In this document: piece by piece, positions 37,139-45,968 of the stretch
Numbering within the stretch: the first letter of the stretch is position 1
Layout: each line of letters opens with the position of its first letter
Assembly: GCA_002716125.1 (NCBI GenBank)
Contig: PAZH01000017.1
Span: 16,595-80,594, forward strand
Direction of reading: 5' to 3'
Source: Rhodospirillaceae bacterium
Lineage (GTDB): Bacteria; Pseudomonadota; Alphaproteobacteria; UBA8366
DNA: 64,000 nucleotides
Program-made: the position numbers and the translations under genes
The notes under the pieces: generated by a model
Databases searched by the model: none
Seen by the model: the letters and a program-made list of their open reading frames with translations, nothing else
What the model was told of the DNA's origin: nothing

Positions 37139-37648
37139 CTATTTTTTACGGAAAGCATCCAGCGTGACGACATTGTCGCCGTCTTCCGCCGTTTCGGCCG
37201 GAGTCGATTCGATTTCAGGCTCGGGCTCGGCTTCCGGTTTGGCGTCCGGCTCCTCCAGGACAGCCGGCGCGGTGACGTCGATTTCGCCCTCGCCTTCAAA
37301 CTTCAATTGCAGACCGAAATTCACGGATGGGTCTGCGAACGCCTTGATCGCCGGAAAAGGTATCGCGAGCCGCTCTTGAATATCATTGAAACTCAGCGTG
37401 ACCAGGAAACGGTCTTCCTCGACGGTCAAATCCCAAAACTGATGCTGTAGGACAATCGTCATCTCTTCCGGAAACTTCTCGTGCAGATGATCCGGCAACT
37501 CGACACCCGGAAAGTCCGTCGCAAAGGTCACATAGAGATGATGCGATCCTGGCAAGCCGTTCTCGGCAACTTGGGTTAGGGCTTCGACGACAACGCTTTT
37601 CAAAGCACGTTCGACCATCGTCTCATAGTTCAAAAGATCTTTACTCAT
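37139..37648 (-). CDS. sspB: SspB-family ClpXP adaptor
   Basis: 169 residues from ATG 37648, preferred over 37678 because GGGAGA lies at good spacing and the protein begins MSKDLLNYE, as family members do. SspB tethers ssrA-tagged proteins to ClpXP. The folded substrate-binding domain covers residues ~1-110 (LYVTFATDFPGVELP, WDLTVEEDRFLVTLSF). A long acidic linker (~120-155) follows, then the C-terminal ClpX-binding motif VVTLDAFRKK. It is directly downstream of ssrA, the RNA that encodes the tag it recognises. Confidence 0.88.
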   Translation of the reverse strand: MSKDLLNYETMVERALKSVVVEALTQVAENGLPGSHHLYVTFATDFPGVELPDHLHEKFPEEMTIVLQHQFWDLTVEEDRFLVTLSFNDIQERLAIPFPAIKAFADPSVNFGLQLKFEGEGEIDVTAPAVLEEPDAKPEAEPEPEIESTPAETAEDGDNVVTLDAFRKK

Positions 37649-37699
37649 GGTCTCCCGCTCGCTCCCGTGCCGCGGCACCCCCAGTGGCCGCGCGAAACA

Positions 37700-38006
37700 G
37701 TGGGGGGCTTCTGTTGCCCGGTGCCCCCCGGACCGCGCTTGCTTACTTAGCTTGCGCTAATTAGGCAGCGAGGCGGGCTTCGCCCGCAAAGTTATCATTG
37801 GCATGTATAGCCATGGCCCGATAACGGCGGTGCCATACCGAGCGCAAGCCAAACCTTTATTACGTACGTCGATCCTGATTCGCCCCCATGGAGGGCGGCA
37901 ATCTCATGATAGCCGCCCGAGAAACTGGTGGAGGCGCCGGGTACTGCCCCCGGGTCCGTTCCGCTTATTCCGTAAGGCCATTTAGCGCTATAGTCGGTTG
38001 CCCGAC
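37700..38006 (-). ncRNA. ssrA: Two-piece (circularly permuted) tmRNA
   Basis: Reading the minus strand: the acceptor piece comes first and ends GCGCCTCCACCA at 37926 (CCA 37926-37928). About 40 bases on, the coding piece starts GGGGGCG at 37887-37881, which pairs with CGCCTCC of the acceptor end to make the tRNA-like stem, followed by AATCAGGATCGAC. The tag frame GCC to TAA at 37802-37761 reads ANDNFAGEARLAA-stop, a typical alphaproteobacterial proteolysis tag. A TTAGC-GCAA-GCTAA hairpin follows the stop. An acceptor-side hairpin GTCGG-GCAA-CCGAC lies near 37992-38005. The 5' and 3' ends are approximate. This order, acceptor before coding, is the hallmark of alphaproteobacterial ssrA. Confidence 0.9.
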
Positions 38007-38012
38007 ACTTGA

Positions 38013-38042
38013 TATATAGGAAGACCAATGGGGGCGGCACAA
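38013..38042 (-). promoter_or_regulatory. Probable sigma-70 promoter of ssrA
   Basis: On the minus strand TTGTGC (38042-38037) and TATATA (38018-38013) are separated by 18 bases, putting initiation just before the first tmRNA hairpin. A strong constitutive promoter is expected for ssrA. Confidence 0.5.
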
Positions 38043-38140
38043 GAGGCTGCGTCGTACTGCCGCCGATTCGAGCAATTTTTTTACCTTTCGGGGGCGCGTC
38101 ACAATTCACAGTTCGTCCGCCCTGCTGTATCTTAGGGACC

Positions 38141-38935
38141 ATGCAGCAATATCTCGATCTTCTCAGCCGCGTCCGCCGCGAAGGCGTCTGGAAAGACGAC
38201 CGTACGGGGACCGGGACATATAGCGTCTTCGGCCATCAGATGCGGTTCGACCTCGCTGATGGGTTTCCGATGGTGACGACAAAGAAACTCCATTTGAAAT
38301 CAATCATTTACGAACTTCTTTGGTTCCTGCGGGGCGACACCAACATCGCGTATCTGAAGGAAAACGGCGTCTCGATCTGGGACGAATGGGCGGACGAAAA
38401 CGGCGATCTCGGCCCGGTTTACGGCGCGCAATGGCGCTCTTGGCCGGCACCCGATGGCGGGACGATCGACCAGATTTCGAACGTTTTTGGACAAATAAAA
38501 GCGAACCCCGATTCGCGACGCTTGATCGTCTCCGCCTGGAACCCGGCTGAAGTCGAAAATATGGCGCTGCCGCCCTGCCACTGTCTTTTCCAATTCTACG
38601 TGCTGGAAGGCCACCTCTCCTGCCAACTCTACCAACGCAGTGCGGATATCTTCCTTGGCGTACCTTTCAACATCGCCTCCTATGCCTTGCTCACGATGAT
38701 GATGGCACAGGCGACAGGTCTCGAGCCTGGAGAGTTCATCCACACGCTTGGCGATGCGCATATCTACTCCAATCATATCGAGCAGGCCGACGAACAGCTC
38801 TCGCGCGCGCCTTATCCGTTGCCTGCGATGAATATCAACCCGGACGTCACGGATATCTTTGGCTTCGACTACGACGACTTCAGCTTGGAAGGCTACCGGT
38901 TCCACCCGCATATCCCTGCGGCGGTCGCGGTATAG
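38141..38935 (+). CDS. thyA: Thymidylate synthase
   Basis: 264 residues from ATG 38141, the usual ThyA start ([11 protein letters not shown]); a longer in-frame reading to 38009 crosses the ssrA promoter and is not needed. Converts dUMP to dTMP using methylene-THF. [19 protein letters not shown] is the folate/phosphate loop, the catalytic Cys is in [12 protein letters not shown], followed by [21 protein letters not shown] and HIYSNHIEQ. Paired with folA downstream, which recycles the dihydrofolate it makes. Confidence 0.96.
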   Translation: MQQYLDLLSRVRREGVWKDDRTGTGTYSVFGHQMRFDLADGFPMVTTKKLHLKSIIYELLWFLRGDTNIAYLKENGVSIWDEWADENGDLGPVYGAQWRSWPAPDGGTIDQISNVFGQIKANPDSRRLIVSAWNPAEVENMALPPCHCLFQFYVLEGHLSCQLYQRSADIFLGVPFNIASYALLTMMMAQATGLEPGEFIHTLGDAHIYSNHIEQADEQLSRAPYPLPAMNINPDVTDIFGFDYDDFSLEGYRFHPHIPAAVAV

Positions 38936-38953
38936 ACGTCGCAAGAAGCCGCG

Positions 38954-39027
38954 CCTCATCCTTCGACAGGCTCAGGATGAGGATTGCCCAACTCCCTTGC
39001 CTCATACTGAGCCTGTCGAAGTATGAG
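38954..39027. repeat. Inverted pair of REP-like palindromes
   Basis: Two hairpins between thyA and folA. The first (38954-38982) has stem CCTCATCCT/AGGATGAGG and loop TCGACAGGCTC; the second (39000-39027) has CTCATACT/AGTATGAG with the loop core inverted (GAGCCTGTCGA). The core TTCGACAGGCTCAG is a repeat seen extragenically in many proteobacterial genomes. The opposed pair resembles a BIME-type unit and may act on the transcript 3' end of thyA. No other copy was noticed in this window. Confidence 0.8.
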
Positions 39028-39044
39028 CGACACGGAAAGCGCCA

Positions 39045-39530
39045 TTGATCCTCTCCCTCGTCGTTGCGATGGCCGAAAATCGCGTGATTGGCCGCGACGG
39101 CGACCTGCCGTGGCGCTTGCCGGAAGATCTCAAACACTTCAAGCGCGTGACCATGGGGAAGCCCGTCATCATGGGTCGAAAAACGTGGGACTCGCTTTAC
39201 GTGAAACCGTTGCCGGGCCGACGGAATATCGTCGTGACCCGTAATCCGGCTTTCTCGGCAGACGGCGCGGAAGCCACCGGCTCAATCGAAGACGCGCTCG
39301 CACTTGTCGACGGCGACGAAGAGGCGATGGTGATCGGCGGCGCGACCCTTTTTGAAGCCGCTTTGGCGTCCGCCCAACGCTTTCATCTGACGGAAGTGCA
39401 TGCGGAGATCGAAGGCGATACCCGGTTCCCCGCTTTCGATCGCACCTCGTGGCGGGAAGTCACCCGCGAGACGCATCCTGCCGCTGACGGAAATCCCGCC
39501 TACAGTTTTGTCTTGCTGGAACGGGCTTAG
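39045..39530 (+). CDS. folA: Dihydrofolate reductase
   Basis: 161 residues from TTG 39045 (ACGGAAAG upstream), giving MILSLVVAMAENRVIGRDGDLPW, the canonical DHFR start. Reduces dihydrofolate to tetrahydrofolate with NADPH. LPWRLPEDLKHFKRVTMGKPVIMGRKTWDSL covers the active-site and cofactor loop, and VIGGATLFEAAL the NADPH loop. Forms the classic thyA-folA pair despite the REP elements between. The stop overlaps the converging TauD gene by 4 bases. Confidence 0.94.
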   Translation: MILSLVVAMAENRVIGRDGDLPWRLPEDLKHFKRVTMGKPVIMGRKTWDSLYVKPLPGRRNIVVTRNPAFSADGAEATGSIEDALALVDGDEEAMVIGGATLFEAALASAQRFHLTEVHAEIEGDTRFPAFDRTSWREVTRETHPAADGNPAYSFVLLERA

Positions 39531-40390
39531 GCCGCGGCCACCCAGGACCGATCCGTGATCGTCGTCCGCTCCAGATGCCGGCGATATTTCGTCGATTCGA
39601 ACGGTGTGGCACGGTGCAGGATACAACGATTATCCCAGACGATGGCGTCGCCGTTCTGCCACGCATGCGAGTAGATGGACTCCTGCGGCGTCGAATGTTC
39701 AACCAATTCGTCCAACAGGTCTCGGCTGTCCTCTTCCGACCAGCCATCAATGAAAGCTGCGTGTGCGCCAATCAGCATCGATTTCTTGCCGTTTGCCGGA
39801 TTGACCTGCACCAGCGGGTGCTTAACCGGCGGGGCCGCGTCGCGCTGTTCGTCGGTCAAGATGCTCATATCCATCTTGTCCCGCGCATAGCTCAAGCTGT
39901 GCACAACGGTGAGGTCTTCGATCCGATTCTTCAAATCATGCGGCAACCGCTCATATGCGGCCCGCGTGCTCACCACTTCCGTGTTGCCGCCGCTGGGCGG
40001 TACTTCGCGCGACGCGAGGATCGAGCACAAAGACCCGCAATCCATGTAAGAGCTATCGGAATGCCAAAGCATGTTGGCCTTCAGGAAGGTCATGCGGTGA
40101 TGATCGGCGGGAAAGATTTCGTTTGTCTCGAAATTGATGTTGCTTTGCCGCGAGAACATGGAACCGCCGGTTTGATTTGCCTTGAATGCAACCTGCACAA
40201 CGCCGAAATGCTCGCTCAACGCAATCTGCTGCGCATCGGTCATGACGGGCCCGCGGAACAGCAAAACCGAATAAGTTTCGAAGGCATCCATGATCGGCGC
40301 GAATTCTTCGGCGGTCATCGGGCGCGTCGCGTCGACACCGACGACTTCGGCGCCAAACAGATCGTGTAAAGGACGGACTTCAAGCGACAT
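39527..40390 (-). CDS. TauD/TfdA-family dioxygenase
   Basis: 287 residues. Iron-binding WHSDSSY near residue 108 and distal His in ILHRATPF near 260, with Arg in YRRHLERTTI for 2-oxoglutarate, so the full facial triad is present. AGGAGG-type site precedes the ATG. Resembles 2,4-D/alpha-ketoglutarate dioxygenase-like members; the substrate is unknown. It ends a leftward run that begins at the LLM gene at 43317. Confidence 0.88.
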   Translation of the reverse strand: MSLEVRPLHDLFGAEVVGVDATRPMTAEEFAPIMDAFETYSVLLFRGPVMTDAQQIALSEHFGVVQVAFKANQTGGSMFSRQSNINFETNEIFPADHHRMTFLKANMLWHSDSSYMDCGSLCSILASREVPPSGGNTEVVSTRAAYERLPHDLKNRIEDLTVVHSLSYARDKMDMSILTDEQRDAAPPVKHPLVQVNPANGKKSMLIGAHAAFIDGWSEEDSRDLLDELVEHSTPQESIYSHAWQNGDAIVWDNRCILHRATPFESTKYRRHLERTTITDRSWVAAA

Positions 40391-40447
40391 AGCAAACTCC
40401 TCCTTCTCTCAATCTAACCCGCGCGACCCCGACGGCGAGGCGCGGCC

Positions 40448-40861
40448 TTATCCTGGATGAACAAACCGACCGCGCGGAATTTCCGCGATTGCCGTTATCT
40501 CCACCATAATATCGGGGTGATAGAGCGCCGAAACCTCGACGGTCGTCGTCGCGGGATAGGGTTCCTTGAAATAGCGAGCGCGGACATCTCCCGACGTCAT
40601 GAACGCCGCAATATCGGTCGTATGCTGAGTTAGCGATAGAATATCGCCCATCTCGCCGCCGAGCGCCGCGAGCACCGCCTGGATGTTTTCCAAGACCTTG
40701 TCAACTTGCGCCGGCATATCGCCGATTCCAACGATATTCCTCTCCGCATCCAACGGCACTTGTCCCTTCAAATGCGTAACCTGACCGTCGCCCTGCAAGG
40801 TGACCAGCGAGAAGGCCCCGAAAGGCTGCCAAACACCCGGCGGATTAAAGGCGCGCGGCAC
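40448..40861 (-). CDS. RidA/YjgF-family protein
   Basis: 137 residues from GTG 40861, chosen because CGGGA precedes it at proper spacing and the protein then starts at the usual family position (PRAFNPPGVWQPFGAF). A longer in-frame reading to 41122 lies over the SDR coding region and is a shadow. RidA enzymes deaminate reactive enamines/imines; the Arg expected near the C terminus is present in GDVRARYF. The SDR stop is just 2 bases from the GTG. Confidence 0.83.
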   Translation of the reverse strand: MPRAFNPPGVWQPFGAFSLVTLQGDGQVTHLKGQVPLDAERNIVGIGDMPAQVDKVLENIQAVLAALGGEMGDILSLTQHTTDIAAFMTSGDVRARYFKEPYPATTTVEVSALYHPDIMVEITAIAEIPRGRFVHPG

Positions 40862-40863
40862 GG

Positions 40864-41625
40864 TTATTCCCGGTGAATTGCGTAGCCCGCCGGTGCCATA
40901 CCGATCGGCGTCACTTGCAGCGAGTTGATATTGACGTGCGCGGGGACCATCGTCGTGTAGTAGATGACATCGGCGAGATCGTCGCCGGAAAGCGGTGTGA
41001 GCCCCTCGTAATGCGCGGCGGTCTTGCTTGAATCCTCCCGAAACCGGACTTCGGTGAATCGCGTTTCCGTCATGCCCGGCTCGATACTGGAGACTCGGAT
41101 CGGCGTGCCGAGCAGATCGCAACGCAGGTTGAGCGAAAACTGACGCACGAAAGCCTTACTGCCCCCGTACACATTGCCGCCCTTATAGTTATTGGTCGCC
41201 GCCGTGGAGGAAATATTGACGATGTGCCCACGTCCCCGTTCCACCATGCCCGGCAAGATCGCGCGCGTGCAATAAAGCACACCCTTGATGTTCGTATCGA
41301 CGATCGCTTCCCAATCGCCCAGTTGCGCCTCGTGCGCCGGCTCCAAACCCGGACCGACGCCCGCATTGTTCACAAGGATCGAGATGTCTTTGAAGTCTTC
41401 CGGCAACTCCGCGACCGCCGCGAAGACCGCGTCGGAGTTCCGCAGATCGAGCGCCAATCCCCGCATCGAATCTTCGAAACCCTTACGCGTTTCATCTAAT
41501 CGGTCCGCCTGATAATCGGCGGCGATGACGCGCGCGCCTTCGCTCGCGTAGCGCCGTGCCGTGGCGGCGCCGATACCGGCCCCCGCACCGGTAACCAAGA
41601 CGATGTGATCCGAGGCTTTCGCCAT
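40864..41625 (-). CDS. SDR-family oxidoreductase (YdfG/serine-3-dehydrogenase-like)
   Basis: 253 residues from ATG 41625 with AAGGAGA upstream; in-frame sequence up to 41754 lies outside the SDR fold. TGAGAGIGAATA, NNAGVG, NISSTAATNNY and YGGSKAFVRQ (Tyr/Lys) are seen. VFREDSSKTAAHYEGLTPLSGDDLADVIYYTT is typical of the YdfG group that oxidises hydroxy acids such as serine or 3-hydroxypropionate. Located between GST and RidA in the leftward catabolic run. Confidence 0.86.
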   Translation of the reverse strand: MAKASDHIVLVTGAGAGIGAATARRYASEGARVIAADYQADRLDETRKGFEDSMRGLALDLRNSDAVFAAVAELPEDFKDISILVNNAGVGPGLEPAHEAQLGDWEAIVDTNIKGVLYCTRAILPGMVERGRGHIVNISSTAATNNYKGGNVYGGSKAFVRQFSLNLRCDLLGTPIRVSSIEPGMTETRFTEVRFREDSSKTAAHYEGLTPLSGDDLADVIYYTTMVPAHVNINSLQVTPIGMAPAGYAIHRE

Positions 41626-41642
41626 GTCCGTTCTCCTTAAAC

Positions 41643-42278
41643 CTAAAGTTCCGGTGTCTCTTGCGGTTCGGTTTCTCGCATGGCCGGCCGTTCCGCGAAT
41701 GCCGCATACCACGCCGCCAATTTTGGACGTCCCGGACGGAAGTCGTCCAGCCATTCTCGCCAGTCTTGGTAGCTCAATGTCACCCCAGTCGTGATCTGCG
41801 CCAGTTCCAGCGGGCCATCCAATTCATCAGCACGCGCTTCCATCGCATCGAGGCAACGCTCTATCCGGTCTTTTTGTTTCTCCAGAAAACTGTCCGAGCG
41901 GATATTCCGCGGCCGCAGATGCTCGGCGCGCATCAAAATCTGCGCCTCCAGCATGCCGTCGGCCACCGCATAGAGCGACCACATCCGCCACTTGGTCTCG
42001 CCCTCCGGAATGACCTTACCGGTCGTCGACCGGTCATTGAGATACAAACAAGCCAGCGTCGAATCGCCAAGCGCGTCACCGCCATCGGTCACTAAAGTTG
42101 GAATTCGCGCGACCGGATTGGCTTCCGCCAAACCCGGTGTGAACGGCACAGTCCGATAACCCCATTCCAACGACCAAGCCGTCGGCAAGATCTCGATCTC
42201 ATCCCAAAGCCCGAGTTCCCGCGCAACCACGCAAACCTTGCGCGTAAAAGGCGATGCGGGCGTCCAAAAAAGTTTCAA
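41643..42278 (-). CDS. Glutathione S-transferase
   Basis: 211 residues if started at TTG 42278 (AAGGAT 7 bases upstream), giving KLFWTPASPFTRKVCVVARELG, a normal GST N terminus. An ATG at 42326 in the same frame would overlap the preceding LLM gene. PVARIPTLVTDGGDALGDSTLACLYL is the GSH-binding region. Substrate unknown. Confidence 0.85.
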   Translation of the reverse strand: MKLFWTPASPFTRKVCVVARELGLWDEIEILPTAWSLEWGYRTVPFTPGLAEANPVARIPTLVTDGGDALGDSTLACLYLNDRSTTGKVIPEGETKWRMWSLYAVADGMLEAQILMRAEHLRPRNIRSDSFLEKQKDRIERCLDAMEARADELDGPLELAQITTGVTLSYQDWREWLDDFRPGRPKLAAWYAAFAERPAMRETEPQETPEL

Positions 42279-42291
42279 GCGACCATCCTTT

Positions 42292-43317
42292 CTAATTTCG
42301 ACAACGCGGGAAGACGTGTCGGCCAAGGTTCTCGATCAATCCGGGGCGGTCGTCCACAAATCCGGTGAATAGGATTTGATGAATGCCCGCTTCCCGAATC
42401 CGCTGAATTTGAGCGACACATTCTTCCGGCGTCCCCAAAACCGCGAACCGATCCACCATGTAAGCGAGGAGCTCTGGGTCCTGCATCAGCTGCGCGTTCG
42501 GCGATTCGCCAAGGTCCTCGTGATGCGAAGGCTTATAACCTTGCTGCACCTCTCGGATCGCGTCGGCGAATTGCGGGGGCACCAGCTTGCCGTCCTGTGT
42601 GAAGCGGAAAGCGTGATGCGCCGTCGACGCTAACTCCATGCGAATCTCACTGACCAGGGCAGCGCGGTCTTCGCCGACATTGACGCGACCCAAAGCCCAG
42701 ATATCGATATCGTCGAGTGTCCGGCCCGCGCGCTCGGCGCCCGTTCGGATGTGGTCGAGCGTTACTTTGGCAACATCCGGCGAAAACCCCATGCCGCAGA
42801 AGACACCATCGGCGATTTCACCCGCCAGCTCGAGCGTCTTCGGGCCCTCGGCCGCGATATATATCGGGACCTGGGGTTGATCGAGCCCGCCAATCCACCG
42901 TGTGTGAATGGGCTTCCCGCCGAACTCGGTATGCTCACCCGCAAAGAGGCGGCGGAGGGCCTGGATATACTCCTTGAGGCCGGCCAAACCACGCGGGCGT
43001 TCGCCAAGGTTATAGATCGCGCTGTCCCCCGTCGCAATCCCAAGAAAGGCCCGGCCGCCCGCGATTTCCTGGATAGATGCAAGGCCACTCGCCATCACAG
43101 CGGGATGGCGGGTTAAAGGATTGGTCACGGTCGGCCCGATCACCACGCGCTCGGTCGCGCCGCCAATAACGCTCAAAGTCACGAAAAGCTCGCGAAAGAG
43201 GGATTGCGAATCCGCTACACCGACCATGTCGAAGCCGTGCTCTTCGGCCAGCCGGGCGTTCTCGCGTGCGGATTCGATGCTTCGCGGAATTTCGATGATG
43301 CCAAACTTGGCCTGCAT
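42292..43317 (-). CDS. LLM-class flavin-dependent oxidoreductase
   Basis: 341 residues from the second of two close ATGs (43317), which suits GAGGAGG spacing and begins MQAKFGIIEIPRSIES. Luciferase-like TIM barrel: EEHGFDMVGVADSQSL, TVTNPLTRHPAVMAS, GGRAFLGIATGDSAIY, and PIYIAAEGPKTLELAGEIADGV. The family uses FMN or F420; which one cannot be told here. Divergent from another LLM gene across about 175 bases. Confidence 0.85.
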   Translation of the reverse strand: MQAKFGIIEIPRSIESARENARLAEEHGFDMVGVADSQSLFRELFVTLSVIGGATERVVIGPTVTNPLTRHPAVMASGLASIQEIAGGRAFLGIATGDSAIYNLGERPRGLAGLKEYIQALRRLFAGEHTEFGGKPIHTRWIGGLDQPQVPIYIAAEGPKTLELAGEIADGVFCGMGFSPDVAKVTLDHIRTGAERAGRTLDDIDIWALGRVNVGEDRAALVSEIRMELASTAHHAFRFTQDGKLVPPQFADAIREVQQGYKPSHHEDLGESPNAQLMQDPELLAYMVDRFAVLGTPEECVAQIQRIREAGIHQILFTGFVDDRPGLIENLGRHVFPRCRN

Positions 43318-43493
43318 ACACATGCCTCCTCTCGGCGAAACGTCATGACTCAATCTACGCCGTAACCTTGCAGGGCCAAGGCATTGTTAAGTTCGCGATG
43401 GGCGGAAAGGACCCCGCGCCCTATACTTCCTTTACAAGGACATGGCACACCGGATCGCATGGCTCATCCGGCCGACAAGAAAGCAGCACGACA

Positions 43494-44558
43494 ATGGTTA
43501 TGAAATTCAGCAACTTCATCTTTCCCGCCGCCGAAACACCGGAAGACGACGGACGCGTCATCCGCGAATCCGTCGCCGAGGCACAGCTCTGCGACCGGCT
43601 CGGCGTCGACACGGTCTGGTTGGCGGAACATCATTTCGACGGTATCTGCGCCTATGTCGACCCTGTCTCTTTTGCGGCCGCGCTCGCCACCTGCACGGAG
43701 AACATTAAAATCGGCTTCGCCGTGGCCCAGATGTCCCTGCACCATCCGATCCGCTTTGCCGAACAGATGAATATGATCGACCATCTGTCGAAGGGGCGCC
43801 TGATCGTCGGCCTTGGTCGCGGGACCGCCTATAACATTTACGATTATCAGGGATATGACATCGACGCGGATGAAGCGCAGGAACGCCTGCTCGAATCCGA
43901 AGACATCATGCTCAAGGCCTGGACGACGGAGAACTTCGAATACAAAGGCAAGTTCTGGAACATCAAACTGCCGAAACTGCGCCCCGTTCCATACACGAAA
44001 CCGCACCCGACGATCCTGCGCGCTTCATCGAGCGAAGGCTCCATGGTCGGGCTCGCCAAGGAAGGGCGGCCCTTCATGATGAATGTGCAGTCGGACGAGG
44101 TGACGAAGCACCGCATGGACCTCTACCGCCAGACGTTGGCGGAAGCCGGATACGACGACGCCAAGATTGCGCAGAACGTCTCCGACAGCTGGGTCTGGCG
44201 AAACGTCTTCGTTGCCGAAACCGATGAAGAAGCCGAACGCGTCGGGGTGCCGGCATTCACCCGCCAGCACGAGTTCCGGTCCGAAATGCGGAAACGGGTC
44301 TATGAAGAACAAGGCGTGCGCTTGCAGGAAGAAAAGAAAGGCATTGCCCGGAACGATCCGGCGCACGGTCTTATCTACGGATCGCCCGCGACGGTGGCCG
44401 AACGCCTCGCCAAGATCGACGCAATTGGCGTCGGCGGCATCATGATGACGTTCCGTCTCGGCCCGATGGCGGCCGAGGTCGCAAACAACTCCATCAAGCT
44501 ATTCATGGAGAAAGTCGCGCCGGAATTCCAGAACAGGGCCGCCGCTGCGGCGGAGTAG
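43494..44558 (+). CDS. LLM-class flavin-dependent oxidoreductase (alkanal-monooxygenase-like)
   Basis: 354 residues from ATG 43494; MVMKFSNFIFPAAETP fits family N termini while an in-frame extension to 43368 does not. Signatures: LAEHHFDGICAYVDP, GFAVAQMSLHHPIRFAEQMNMIDHLSKGRLIVGLGRGT, and TILRASSSEGS. These motifs are typical of FMN-type bacterial-luciferase relatives. Nothing identifies the substrate. Convergent with a GST gene 24 bases downstream. Confidence 0.87.
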   Translation: MVMKFSNFIFPAAETPEDDGRVIRESVAEAQLCDRLGVDTVWLAEHHFDGICAYVDPVSFAAALATCTENIKIGFAVAQMSLHHPIRFAEQMNMIDHLSKGRLIVGLGRGTAYNIYDYQGYDIDADEAQERLLESEDIMLKAWTTENFEYKGKFWNIKLPKLRPVPYTKPHPTILRASSSEGSMVGLAKEGRPFMMNVQSDEVTKHRMDLYRQTLAEAGYDDAKIAQNVSDSWVWRNVFVAETDEEAERVGVPAFTRQHEFRSEMRKRVYEEQGVRLQEEKKGIARNDPAHGLIYGSPATVAERLAKIDAIGVGGIMMTFRLGPMAAEVANNSIKLFMEKVAPEFQNRAAAAAE

Positions 44559-44582
44559 CGAGGGCGTAGCGAGACCCGGACG

Positions 44583-45248
44583 TCAGGCCAAATGATTTTC
44601 CGGCGACGCGATGTGCCGTTGGAAGCCTTCGCGCCCCTGGACTCGAGCTTGCCACGCTTCGAGGTTTGGCATCGCCGGCCGTTCGAGGTCGAATAAGAAC
44701 CAGCGATAGACGGCGCAGGCCGGCGGAATATCGCCGACCGTGAAATCATCGCCGGCCACATAGGATTTATCGGCGAGATGCCCGTCAAGGCGCGCCAGCT
44801 CCGGTATGATCTCTTGGCGAGTCTGCTCGACGGCCGCCGGATCGCGATCCGCTTCCTGCATGCGGACCAAATGCATGACCAATGTGTGGAGATGCGGTTC
44901 GAGCTGCGTGTTGGTCCAATCCATCCACTGGCTGGCATGGGCCAAGGTTTTCACGTCATCGCCGTAGAGTTGGGGTGCGTAGGTCTGCGCCAAATAGCGG
45001 CAGATCGCGTTCGACTCCCAGAGGATATACCCGTCGTCGTCAATCGTCGGAATGGTGCCGTGCGGGTTCATGGACCGGTATTCCGGCGAATTCACATGGC
45101 CAAAGGCCGACCCGCCGCCGGAGACATGCCCGTTCGGCCCCATCGTAGCGCTCGCCAAGGTAAGTTCGAACGGCACATCGGCTTCGACCAGCGTCCAGAG
45201 CGCTCGCTGCGTACAGATCGAGGTGGGTCGTCCCCAGATTTTCAGCAT
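44583..45248 (-). CDS. Glutathione S-transferase
   Basis: 221 residues. Thioredoxin-like half: IWGRPTSICTQRALWTLVEADVPFE (Ser/Cys active-site stretch), MNPHGTIPTIDDDG with cis-Pro, and LWESNAICRYLAQTY. Helical half follows to LEAWQARVQGREGFQRHI. Head-to-tail downstream of an SDR (12 bases apart) on the same strand. Confidence 0.88.
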   Translation of the reverse strand: MLKIWGRPTSICTQRALWTLVEADVPFELTLASATMGPNGHVSGGGSAFGHVNSPEYRSMNPHGTIPTIDDDGYILWESNAICRYLAQTYAPQLYGDDVKTLAHASQWMDWTNTQLEPHLHTLVMHLVRMQEADRDPAAVEQTRQEIIPELARLDGHLADKSYVAGDDFTVGDIPPACAVYRWFLFDLERPAMPNLEAWQARVQGREGFQRHIASPENHLA

Positions 45249-45260
45249 ACAGATCCTCCC

Positions 45261-45968
45261 CTACGACAGACCGACGACGGGCACGGCGGCACCGTGAACC
45301 GCACTCGCTTCTTCGGAACAAAGGAACAGGATGACGTTGGCGAGCTTTTCCGGCGAGACCCAATCGCCGGGATCGGCATCGGGCATGGCGGTGCGGTTCT
45401 CCGGCGTGTCGATGATGCTCGGCATCACACAATTCACGTTTATGCCCTGGCCCCGCAGTTCCGCCGACATGCTCTCTGTCAAACGGATGACGGCACTCTT
45501 TGCAACAATGTAAGCGCTCATCGCGGCCATTCCTTGGCGCGCCGCATTGGCTCCAATGGTGACGATCTTGCCGGCCCCCGCTTCGATCATACCCGGCACG
45601 ACAGCTTCCGCGGTGTTGAGGAGCGTTCGCGCGTTGAGATCCATCATCAAGTCCCACTTATCCTTCGGCAACTCGTGGACCGCTTCGCCCATGTGGAATC
45701 CGCCGGCAATCGCCGCCAGAGCATCGAGGCCGCCGAACTTCGCTTTCGCAGCCTTCACAGCTTCGGCGATGTCGTCCGCTTTCATGAGATCGGCCGCGCA
45801 TTTCAAGGAATGCGCGTCATCGCCCGGATAGGCGCTCTCCAACGCCTCGCCGTTGAGATCGAGCAGCACCAGGTTCGCGCCACGTGACCCGAAGGCCTCC
45901 GCCACCGCGCGCCCGAGATTGCCGGCCGCGCCCGTGATCATGACGGTCTTATTCTTGAAATTGAGCAT
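45261..45968 (-). CDS. SDR-family oxidoreductase
   Basis: 235 residues. MITGAAGNLGRAVA cofactor loop, VLLDLNGE after beta-2, IAGGFHMG in place of NNAG, GANAARQGMAAMSAYIVAKSAV with Tyr/Lys. Short C terminus VHGAAVPVVGLS. Related to SDRs annotated as 3-oxoacyl-ACP reductase-like or dihydropteridine reductase-like proteins. Starts near a divergent CoA-transferase gene. Confidence 0.85.
   Translation of the reverse strand: MLNFKNKTVMITGAAGNLGRAVAEAFGSRGANLVLLDLNGEALESAYPGDDAHSLKCAADLMKADDIAEAVKAAKAKFGGLDALAAIAGGFHMGEAVHELPKDKWDLMMDLNARTLLNTAEAVVPGMIEAGAGKIVTIGANAARQGMAAMSAYIVAKSAVIRLTESMSAELRGQGINVNCVMPSIIDTPENRTAMPDADPGDWVSPEKLANVILFLCSEEASAVHGAAVPVVGLS

Noticed and set aside
37795-38142. 115-residue minus-strand frame over the tmRNA region
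   Set aside because: It reads across both pieces of ssrA; the RNA structure and tag frame explain the sequence, and the protein has no domain.
44778-45887. 369-residue plus-strand frame
   Set aside because: Antisense of a GST and an SDR; composition is that of a shadow frame.
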